From Actinomycetota bacterium (GTDB lineage: Bacteria > Actinomycetota > Thermoleophilia > Solirubrobacterales > Solirubrobacteraceae), in assembly GCA_005883905.1 (NCBI GenBank), contig VAYD01000199.1:1-6639 (forward strand): a stretch of 6,639 nucleotides of DNA. The letters run 5' to 3'. Every line of letters begins with the position of its first letter. Position 1 is the first letter of the stretch. Both the position numbers and the translations under genes were made by a program. Positions 1 through 6,136 of the stretch are shown piece after piece. Under the pieces are notes generated by a model. That model searched no databases. It was not told where the DNA came from and saw nothing but the letters and a program-made list of their open reading frames with translations.

Positions 1-348
1 CCAGACCATGACCAGCTTCTTGTTGGCGGCGACGGCGCCGGCGCCGCCAACCGGCAGCGCCACGTCGTACTGGGGATCGAGCCCGAGCGATAGCGCCGGG
101 GTGTTGGCCTCGTTGAACACGTATGCCTGCGGCCTGTCCAGGACGTCCTTCGTGACCTCGACGGACTTCGCGGCCAGGAGCGCGCTCGGGACGCTGACGT
201 AGGCGGGCTCGTTGGGCACGCGCACGCGGAGGTGCGCGCCCGTCAGGTCCTCGACGGTGGGCTCGAGCGCGCCGGACGTCACGGCAGCGAGCACGTGCCC
301 GGTCGCGGTGAGATACACGACGGTGCCGATCAGCGGCTTCGCAGCCAT
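1..348 (-). CDS. unrecognised protein, N-terminal 116 residues (3' end beyond window)
   Basis: An open frame from the ATG at 348 to the left edge, with no stop. The start overlaps the upstream stop as TGATG (350-346) and has the best ribosome binding site of the window, AAGGAGGA, 5 bases before it. The visible part begins MAAKPLIGTVVYLTATGHVL and continues with LRVRVPNEPAYVSVPSALLA (about 40-59), a VEVTKDVLD stretch and LPVGGAGAVAANKKLVMVW at the edge. It is strand-rich with valine-rich stretches, has no cysteine, no signal peptide and no membrane helix. I do not recognise a family. Its place at the end of a coupled run of baseplate and fibre-like genes suggests another small particle-associated component, but nothing in the residues proves it. 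Confidence 0.72.
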   Translation of the reverse strand, partial: MAAKPLIGTVVYLTATGHVLAAVTSGALEPTVEDLTGAHLRVRVPNEPAYVSVPSALLAAKSVEVTKDVLDRPQAYVFNEANTPALSLGLDPQYDVALPVGGAGAVAANKKLVMVW

Positions 349-1478
349 CACGGTCCTCCTTGCACGACGGACACGAGGACGAGGTAGTCGCACGACAGCG
401 GCACGTCGGCCTGCCATGCGCCGCCCGGCACGAACCGGGTGCCCCAGCAGTGGACGCGGCGGTCGCCGTCGACGCGGCACTCGGCAGGGATGAAGCGATC
501 ACCCTGTTGCGGCGGGTCCGGGTAGCGCGGCGTCAGCAGGATCGAGACCTCGAGCGTGCCGTCCTCGATCGCCTGCTGATCGGTCCCCGCCGGCAGCGGC
601 AGCACGACGCCATCGGAGGCCGTACCGGACAGGACGCGGACGGTGCCCGCCGTCTGCGTCCCGGCGAGCGTGCCCTTGACCGTCAGGTTGCCGGAAGCGT
701 CGACGGTCATCAGCGGGTCGATGCCGCCGGTCCCGCTGTGCAGGCCGAACAGCAGCGAGCCGCCCTTGTCGGCGTCGACGACGACGGCGGGCACGCCGGA
801 GGCCGCGGCCGGCCGCGGGCGGATCTCGACACGGCCGGTCTGGCCGGCGACCAGCCCGGCGCGGACGCCGGCGGTCGGCACCGTCACGCCGTCGGCGCTC
901 GTGCTCGCACCGACGAACCGGTTGATCGACGTGTCGAACTGAACGAAGCCCACCAGCACGCGCCAGGTCCCGGTTCCCGGACCTGCGTCCGGCGCCGGCG
1001 CGGTCTGCTCGAGCGTCGCGTCGCCGGGGCGCCCGAACTCGACCTCTACGTCCTCGGCCATGCGCGTCGGCCCGCCGCCGCCCTCGCAGCCGGTCTTGCC
1101 GTTCGTGGACACCACCGGCGCGTCGAGCCCGTGGATGAACACGGGGTACCAGACCGAGACGTTGCTGCTCGGCTGCGTGACCGGGTTCGGGATGTCGCCG
1201 GTGAACTGGTCGGCGCTCACCGGCAGCGCCGCACCGACCACGAGCTCGCGTCCGGTGCCGTCGAGCGCCCATCCCGGCTGCAGCGTGACGTCCACGTAAG
1301 CCGCGCCCAGGTCGGTCGTCTGCGCGACGGTCGTGAGGTCGAGACCGGCCCCGACGCCCGGCGTGTGCAGGTGCCGCGAGGCGCGCGCGTCGCGGTCGCG
1401 GTCGAGCTGCTCGAGCGCCGTCAGGTCCGCGGCGCCGAGGATCGCGCCGTCGAGGAACAGCGGCCTGGTCGGGCTCAT
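348..1478 (-). CDS. tail-fibre-like protein with shared N-terminal module (paralogue 3)
   Basis: 376 residues. The ATG at 1478 overlaps the previous stop (ATGA) and follows AAGGAAG by 7 bases; the frame is open 139 codons further upstream, but that part only shadows the previous gene. Residues 7-47 (LFLDGAILGAADL, a DRDRDARASRHL helix, TPGVGAGLDL) and 61-83 (a YVDVTL strand, PGWALDGTGRELVVG) align with the start of the two preceding proteins, as do VWYPVFIHG (109-117), TRMAEDVEVEF (138-148) and WRVLVGFVQF (172-181). Only four cysteines remain. Residues about 238-285 (GGSLLFGLHSGTGGI, then LMTVDASGNLTVKGTLAG) resemble the repeats that precede shafts in phage fibre and collar proteins. The C-terminus (about 310-376, EVSILLTPRYP to CDYLVLVSVV) looks like a compact beta domain and could be a tip or receptor-binding domain. 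The fibre role is inferred from motif style and position. Confidence 0.8.
   Translation of the reverse strand: MSPTRPLFLDGAILGAADLTALEQLDRDRDARASRHLHTPGVGAGLDLTTVAQTTDLGAAYVDVTLQPGWALDGTGRELVVGAALPVSADQFTGDIPNPVTQPSSNVSVWYPVFIHGLDAPVVSTNGKTGCEGGGGPTRMAEDVEVEFGRPGDATLEQTAPAPDAGPGTGTWRVLVGFVQFDTSINRFVGASTSADGVTVPTAGVRAGLVAGQTGRVEIRPRPAAASGVPAVVVDADKGGSLLFGLHSGTGGIDPLMTVDASGNLTVKGTLAGTQTAGTVRVLSGTASDGVVLPLPAGTDQQAIEDGTLEVSILLTPRYPDPPQQGDRFIPAECRVDGDRRVHCWGTRFVPGGAWQADVPLSCDYLVLVSVVQGGP
354..361 (-). promoter_or_regulatory. strong ribosome binding site of the left-edge gene
   Basis: AAGGAGGA on the minus strand, a near-perfect anti-16S match, lies 5 bases before the ATG at 348 and inside the last codons of the fibre-like gene. 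It is the main support for calling the cut-off left gene real, and it may give that product a higher translation rate than its neighbours. Confidence 0.75.
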
Positions 1479-3124
1479 GCCGGCACTTCCTTGCCCTCGG
1501 CGAGCTTGTCGAGGCGCCGCGTCACCACGTCGAGCCGCTGCTGCAGGTCGACCATGGCGCGCAGCGTCTGCTCGTCGCCGCTGACGCCCTCGACCCGCTG
1601 CGCCAGCCGCGTGCCGGTCTCGCGGACCAGGGACACCGGCGTGTACTCGTGCAGCTGCTCGCCGCCCTCGTCGGGAATGACCTTGCGGCGGGGGCCGCAG
1701 CACATCCGCTCGAGCAGCTGGCGCAGCTCGTCGACGACCGGGATCCAGTAGCCCAGCGCGCGCGGCGACAGCACCCAGTGGCGGTCGAGCTCGCAGACGT
1801 CGACGACGTCGCAACCGTCCACCTTGATCTTCGCGAGCGCGACGCACTCGTCGGTGCAGGTCGCGCACGGCGGGTTGAACGCCGCGCAGGTGCACGCGTC
1901 CGCCAGCCGCATGAACGCGCGCGCGAGCGTCAGCAGCTCGTTCGACGACCTGTCGTTGAACCGGTTGAACTGCAGCGCGCTCACCTGCCGGAACTCCTGA
2001 GAGCCGGTCTGGCCCTGGTCGGTGAGCTGCGCAAGCACGGCGCGCTGCACGGACTCCGCCTTGGTGACGAACGTCCGCTCGGCGTCGCCGGGCATCGTGC
2101 CGAGCGCCAGCCAGCCGCGTTCGACGGGGCCGAGCTCCGACAGGTCGGGCTGCTCGACAGCGGTGTTGAGCAGCCGCGTGATCCGCTCGCGCTCGTCCGC
2201 GGGCTTGGCCTTGAGCGCGTCGGAGGCGCGCAGCTCCTCGGCGAGCTTCTGCGTGCGTTCGATGGTCACGCGCGCAAGCGGCCTGCGCCCGGGCTGCTCG
2301 GCCGCCGGGATCGACGCCTCCTGCGCCCGGGCTGCGACGACGCGGTTGACCAGCTTGACGGCCTGGTCGAAGTGCACGCCGGCCTCGGGCTTGGCGGGGT
2401 CGACCTGGATCTTGCGGAACTCCGCGGCGTTCGGCGCGGCCACGATCGGTTCGGCGTCCTCGCGCAGGGTTTGCAGGATCGCCTCACGGTGACCGACGAA
2501 GCCGACCGTCGTGATCAGGTCGTCGGCCTGGCGCTTCATCGTGTCGGGCGTGCGGCACTTGCCCAGCGCATCGATGATCGTCTCCGGGTCGTCGGGCGCC
2601 TCGCAGCGCAGCTCGAAGCGGTAGCCCTCGCTGATCCGCGAGAACTCGCACTCGCCCGTCGCGCAGTCGTCCGGCGCATACGGCGCGACCGGCGCGGTCG
2701 GCGTCTCGGCGTAGCAGATCACCAGGTGGTAGTCCTGGCGCGGCTGGTCGTCGCACGGCTCGCCGCAGTCGACGCCCGTGCGCTGACGCAGCTCGCGCAC
2801 GAGGTCGATGATGTCGATCGTCTCCGGGCAGCTGACGAGGATGTCGTTGCCGCAGCATTCGATCGCGTAGCCCGGGCTGACGATCACGGAGCGCGTGTCG
2901 CACGGGTCAGGCTTGACGGTGAGGCCGCAGACGACGCCGGCGCCGATCACCTCGCGGTTGGTGAGCTTGCGCTTGGCGACCGTGTAGTCGATCGCCGCCT
3001 GGAGGTCGTCCTCGGTCAGCAGCATCCCGCCGAAGAACTTCGGCCGGACGAACCCGGTGCCCGCCAGCTCCGTCATCGTCGCGGTGGCGCTCCCGCCGCA
3101 TCCGCAGCCGCAATCTCCACTCAT
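1475..3124 (-). CDS. cysteine-rich tail-associated protein with helical insert (paralogue 2)
   Basis: 549 residues; the ATG at 3124 overlaps the previous stop as ATGA, with GAAGGG 9 bases before it. No named family is recognised. The N-terminus starts with a Cys/Gly cluster (C5, C7, C9), then the module shared with its upstream neighbour: KFFGGMLLTEDDL (29-41), a helix (QAAIDYTVAKRKLTNREVI), GAGVVCGL (61-68), SPGYAIECCGNDILV (83-97), YHLVICY (132-138), CEFSRISEGYRFEL (159-172). Residues 191-410 hold no cysteine and read as mostly helical, charged sequence (TIERTQKLAEELRA, ERERITRLLNTAVE). Cysteines return at 411-427 (C411, C413, C420, C423, C427), followed by CVALAKIKVDG and an aromatic stretch (HWVLSPRALGYWIPVVDEL). 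The protein ends in a probable short coiled coil (520-543, LRAMVDLQQRLDVVTRRLDKL). In total there are 24 cysteines. A structural role at the baseplate is inferred from context and paralogy; an adaptor or fibre-holding protein is a reasonable guess. Confidence 0.82.
   Translation of the reverse strand: MSGDCGCGCGGSATATMTELAGTGFVRPKFFGGMLLTEDDLQAAIDYTVAKRKLTNREVIGAGVVCGLTVKPDPCDTRSVIVSPGYAIECCGNDILVSCPETIDIIDLVRELRQRTGVDCGEPCDDQPRQDYHLVICYAETPTAPVAPYAPDDCATGECEFSRISEGYRFELRCEAPDDPETIIDALGKCRTPDTMKRQADDLITTVGFVGHREAILQTLREDAEPIVAAPNAAEFRKIQVDPAKPEAGVHFDQAVKLVNRVVAARAQEASIPAAEQPGRRPLARVTIERTQKLAEELRASDALKAKPADERERITRLLNTAVEQPDLSELGPVERGWLALGTMPGDAERTFVTKAESVQRAVLAQLTDQGQTGSQEFRQVSALQFNRFNDRSSNELLTLARAFMRLADACTCAAFNPPCATCTDECVALAKIKVDGCDVVDVCELDRHWVLSPRALGYWIPVVDELRQLLERMCCGPRRKVIPDEGGEQLHEYTPVSLVRETGTRLAQRVEGVSGDEQTLRAMVDLQQRLDVVTRRLDKLAEGKEVPA
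1486..1492 (-). promoter_or_regulatory. ribosome binding site of the fibre-like gene
   Basis: AAGGAAG on the minus strand ends 7 bases before the ATG at 1478. With the ATGA overlap it fixes the start and rules out the 139-codon upstream extension of the same frame. Confidence 0.68.
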
Positions 3125-4353
3125 GACGCCTCACCCTTCGACTGGTCGTAGGTGTGCCTGTCCTGGATGAAAACCCAGGAGACGAACTCGCCGCCCTCGG
3201 TGCCGTCGCCGGAGGGGCGCGGGGGACAGGGCGGGCCTCCCGGCGGCTCGATCGGTTCGACCGCGAGGTCGTCGAGCGCGGGGACGGCGCCGCCGAGGTG
3301 GTTGCCGTCGACTGCGCGGCAGCACTCGTCGACGATGAAGTCGCCGCGGACACGAACGATCACGCGGTCGCCGTACTGCAGCGTCTCGTCGGTCGTGCTG
3401 CGCCAGAAGAAGCGGTCGGTGAGCTTGTCGCCCGGGAGGTCGAAGAACTCGCCCTGCATGTCGTACAGGCCGGCGGCGCGCCCGCCGCCCGCCTCGACGA
3501 CCGTCACGTCCACGACGCCGCGGCGCAGCGACGCGACCTGGACGGGGCGCGACAAGCGGACCTCGATGCCGTCGGCGAAGAGCTTCGTGGCGTCCTCGCG
3601 CGCGTAGACGGCGCCGTGGACCCAGTTGATCGCGGTGATCTCGGCGAGGTCGTGGAGCGCGAGCGTGCGGCGGCCGCTCAGGTCGAGCTGCGCGGGATCG
3701 GGCTCCTTGCCGGGCTCGAAGCAGGTGATCGCCACGAGCTCGAGGCAGGCTTCGCCGCAGTCGCAGCCGCCGCAGCACGGCTCGCACGCCGGCCCGGGGT
3801 CGGGCCGCGTCGTGGAGGCGCAGATCCGGTACGTCTCGCAGACGCGCCCGTACTCGCAGTCCGGGACGGGCTCGCAGCCGGCGGCCAGCAGCGGCCGCAT
3901 CGGGTCGATCAGCTCCTCGTGGAAGCAGAGCGAGAGGTACACGGTCGCCGGGTCCTTGCGCAACCGCTCCACCGCATCGGCGCCCAGCAGCGACTCGACA
4001 CTGACCTGGCGCTCGTGGCGCACCACGATCTCGTTGCCGCGGCAGTCGATCGCGGCGCCCGTGCCGACCTTGATCACGAGCTCGTCGGGCGCGTCGTCGC
4101 ACGGGTCGCACGGCTCCTTCGGGGTGATGTCGATGCCGAGGCCGCAGACGATCCCCCACCCGTGCACGAGGCGGTTGTGCAGCCGGTGCTTCTCCAGGTG
4201 GAACGTCTGCTCGCGCCGCAGGTCCAGCGCGCTCAACCCGCGGCCATGGAAGTAGCGCAGGCGCGTGAGCTCGGGCACGGCCGCACAGCCCGACGCGTGC
4301 TCGGGCTTGGTCGGCTTGCGCTTGGTGTCGTGCGTGGCGGTGGCCGTGGTCAC
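3121..4353 (-). CDS. cysteine-rich tail-associated protein with shared F-x-G-x-x-L module (paralogue 1)
   Basis: 410 residues from the GTG at 4353, which has GGAG 7 bases upstream; a GTG at 4401 would add 16 residues inside the previous gene without a binding site. No named function is recognised. Residues 32-72 hold RYFHGRGLSALDL, then an amphipathic helix (REQTFHLEKHRLHNRL), then HGWGIVCGL. Next come GTGAAIDCRGNEIVV (97-111), VYLSLCF (138-144) and CEYGRVCETYRI (166-177). There are 20 cysteines (about 5 percent), densest at 190-203 (CEPCCGGCDCGEAC), which suggests metal binding or disulfides. The second half looks beta-rich (VASLRRGVVDVTVVEAGG, FFWRSTTDETLQYGDRVIV), with a proline/glycine linker at about 369-382 and a short tail containing FVSWVFIQDR. 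No signal peptide or membrane segment is seen. From memory, similar FHG/FFG-x-x-L proteins occur beside tail genes of contractile systems. A baseplate-periphery role is inferred. Confidence 0.8.
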   Translation of the reverse strand: MTTATATHDTKRKPTKPEHASGCAAVPELTRLRYFHGRGLSALDLRREQTFHLEKHRLHNRLVHGWGIVCGLGIDITPKEPCDPCDDAPDELVIKVGTGAAIDCRGNEIVVRHERQVSVESLLGADAVERLRKDPATVYLSLCFHEELIDPMRPLLAAGCEPVPDCEYGRVCETYRICASTTRPDPGPACEPCCGGCDCGEACLELVAITCFEPGKEPDPAQLDLSGRRTLALHDLAEITAINWVHGAVYAREDATKLFADGIEVRLSRPVQVASLRRGVVDVTVVEAGGGRAAGLYDMQGEFFDLPGDKLTDRFFWRSTTDETLQYGDRVIVRVRGDFIVDECCRAVDGNHLGGAVPALDDLAVEPIEPPGGPPCPPRPSGDGTEGGEFVSWVFIQDRHTYDQSKGEAS

Positions 4354-4357
4354 GAGG

Positions 4358-6136
4358 TCACTCCAGTCGGGTCGTAGGTAGGACGAGGAGCCGCCGCTCA
4401 CAGACGCGGCCGCGCGCGAGCACGCCGCCGCGGCCGAGCCGCAGGCCGCCGACGACCGCCGCCGGCGGGTCGGTGAGCACCGTGTCGATGCCGACGCGCA
4501 GGTCGGTCAGGACGAAGCCGGGTGCCCGCATGCGGACCGTCGCCACGACGTGCGCGGGGGTCTGGCTGCGCACCACCCGCTCGACGAGTGCCCGCGGGCT
4601 GCCCGCGGGCACCGTCACGACGACCCGGCTCGAGCCCCAGAGCCGCCCGTCGTCGTCGGGGTTGCCGCGCGAGACCAGCGGCGCGTCACCGAGCGCGGAG
4701 CTGCCGAGGCGCACACGCGCGCGTGAGCGGCCGAACAGGCGGAACGCGCCGATGTGCGCCACGCCGACGGCGCCCCAGGGCCGCATGGGGCCGAGCTCGT
4801 CGATGCTCGCGTCGATCCCGAGCGCGATCCTGAGCGTGTCCACGAGGCCTGAAGGCGTGCCGCGGCGGCGGTAGAGGCCGGGCGCAGCGGCGATCAGCGC
4901 GCGGCGCTGCGCCACGGTCATCTCGGCCTCGAAGCCGAGCCCGAGCAGGCCGGCGAGCCAGCCGAGCGCGTCGTCGGGCAGCGCGTCGGCGTCGAGGAGG
5001 TCGTCAAGGCGGGCGATCACCTCGTCGAGCTCCTCGAGCTGCGCGTCGAACAGCGACAGGAACCGCTCGGAGAAGTCGCGCGCGTCGAGGTCCTCGGAAT
5101 AGACGGCGGGCAGCTCGTCGAGGCTGGTGTGGCGTGGCATGTCGAGCCGCACCTGGTGGATCGTGGGCGTCGCGAAGCCGTCGCCGCCAAGCCGGATGCG
5201 AACGTGCGCGTACTGGCCGGGCGGCCGCGTGACCGTGCTGTCGGTGACGTCCGCGCCGACCTCGAACCAGTCGCTCGGGTCGGGCTCGGCACCCGCCAGC
5301 GCGGTCGTGGCAACCGCGACCTGCACGCTGGTCCCGGCCGGGAGGTCGGCGTCGAGGCGGACGCGGTGCCAGCGGCAGCCCGGGATGCCGCTGTCCAACG
5401 GCTCGGACCGGTACGTGCCGGCGGTCGCGTAGCGATCCTCGCCGGGGCCGAGCGCGCCCGGGTCCAGTGGCTCGCCGTCCCAGTCGAAGCAGCCGCGGTC
5501 GCCGAGGCAGAAGCCGAGCTCGGTCACGACGGTGACGCCTGTCGGCGCGAGCTCGTCGAACGGGCCGCTGTCGCCCGGGTGGATGACGATCGTGCGGCAG
5601 TCGCCCTGGACGGGATGGGCGAGCTGCACGATCGGCGCGCGCGTGCCCGACTCCGAGCACTGCAGGCCGCTGAGCTCGAGCTCCCACAGACGGCCTCTCG
5701 CGGTGCCGACCAGCAGCGTGTGCCACGGCGTCAGGCTGACCGCGGTCGCGTCCGGGATCAGGAACTCGCCGATCTGGCGCTCGGCCGGCGTGTCGAAGAC
5801 GCGCACGCCCTCGCCCTCGACAACCGCTGCGAGCAGCACGCCGCGGGCGGCGAGCGCGATCACCGGCGCGCCCGTCTCGAGCCAGGGGCGGAACGCGCGG
5901 TCGCACGGCCCGAGCCGCCGCAGCCCGGTCGTCGTCCCGAGCCACCACGTGCACGTCGCGCACATCCATGCCAGCCGCGGCGGCATCACGCGGCCCGGCG
6001 GCTGCTGGACGTGCTGCCGGGCGAGCGTCAGCGCGCCTTGGGAGATCTCGACGTCGGCCAGGCCGTCGCCGGGGCGGGGATCCCAGCCGACGCGGTCGTC
6101 CAGGAGACGGAAGGTCGTGGTCGCGACGCAGGTCAT
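4358..6136 (-). CDS. contractile-tail baseplate protein with C-terminal P2 protein I-like domain
   Basis: 592 residues. The ATG at 6136 is chosen because it overlaps the upstream stop (ATGA) and has AGGAG 8 bases before it; the frame stays open for 80 more codons upstream, but that stretch is arginine-rich antisense-like noise. Residues about 337-540 match the phage tail protein I family (the TIGR02242/Tail_P2_I kind): LDELPAVYSEDL, FSERFLSLFDAQLEELD, a LGWLAGLLGLGFE segment (391-403), and LYRRRGTPSGLVDTLRIALGI (421-441), where the Y-x-x-RGT-x-x-GL motif is diagnostic. The N-terminal half (about 55-335) is beta-rich with propeller-like strands (WWLGTTTGLRRL at 64-75, HTLLVGTARGRLWELEL at 139-155) and a sandwich-like stretch (SEPLDSG, WHRVRLDADLP, YAHVRIRLGG). 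Such fusions are familiar in injection-system tail proteins, where this component connects wedge and fibre network. The C-terminal call is strong; the propeller call comes from pattern only. Confidence 0.85.
   Translation of the reverse strand: MTCVATTTFRLLDDRVGWDPRPGDGLADVEISQGALTLARQHVQQPPGRVMPPRLAWMCATCTWWLGTTTGLRRLGPCDRAFRPWLETGAPVIALAARGVLLAAVVEGEGVRVFDTPAERQIGEFLIPDATAVSLTPWHTLLVGTARGRLWELELSGLQCSESGTRAPIVQLAHPVQGDCRTIVIHPGDSGPFDELAPTGVTVVTELGFCLGDRGCFDWDGEPLDPGALGPGEDRYATAGTYRSEPLDSGIPGCRWHRVRLDADLPAGTSVQVAVATTALAGAEPDPSDWFEVGADVTDSTVTRPPGQYAHVRIRLGGDGFATPTIHQVRLDMPRHTSLDELPAVYSEDLDARDFSERFLSLFDAQLEELDEVIARLDDLLDADALPDDALGWLAGLLGLGFEAEMTVAQRRALIAAAPGLYRRRGTPSGLVDTLRIALGIDASIDELGPMRPWGAVGVAHIGAFRLFGRSRARVRLGSSALGDAPLVSRGNPDDDGRLWGSSRVVVTVPAGSPRALVERVVRSQTPAHVVATVRMRAPGFVLTDLRVGIDTVLTDPPAAVVGGLRLGRGGVLARGRVCERRLLVLPTTRLE
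4361..4364 (-). promoter_or_regulatory. ribosome binding site selecting the GTG start at 4353
   Basis: GGAG on the minus strand sits 7 bases before GTG at 4353, straddling the upstream gene's end: the TGA at 4360-4358 follows it directly. This spacing favours GTG 4353 over the in-frame GTG at 4401, whose upstream bases show no purine-rich site. Confidence 0.68.

Noticed and set aside
190..203. Possible selenoprotein or metallothionein reading of the cysteine clusters
   Set aside because: No in-frame TGA interrupts the genes, and the clusters sit inside large folded proteins, so neither idea is supported (positions given as residues of the 410-residue protein).
360..1751. Long plus-strand open frame of 463 codons
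   Set aside because: It runs antisense to two genes with clear protein motifs, and its product is a low-complexity run rich in Arg, Ala, Gly, Val and Asp, as expected from GC-rich DNA read on the wrong strand.
1479..1895. Upstream extension of the fibre-like gene by 139 codons
   Set aside because: The extra part is arginine-rich out-of-frame sequence of the preceding gene; the ATG at 1478 has both an overlap and a binding site.
1649..3151. Long plus-strand open frame of 500 codons
   Set aside because: It mirrors the cysteine-rich 549-residue gene, has no domain-like pattern and is arginine/leucine-rich; the sense gene has paralogues next to it and a coupled start.
3154..4377. Long plus-strand open frame of 407 codons
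   Set aside because: Antisense shadow of the 410-residue gene with a biased Ala/Arg/Val/Asp composition and no recognisable motif.
4354..4401. Earlier GTG start at 4401 for the 410-residue protein
   Set aside because: No purine-rich site lies before it, and it would add 16 residues overlapping the tail gene, while GTG 4353 has GGAG at 7 bases.
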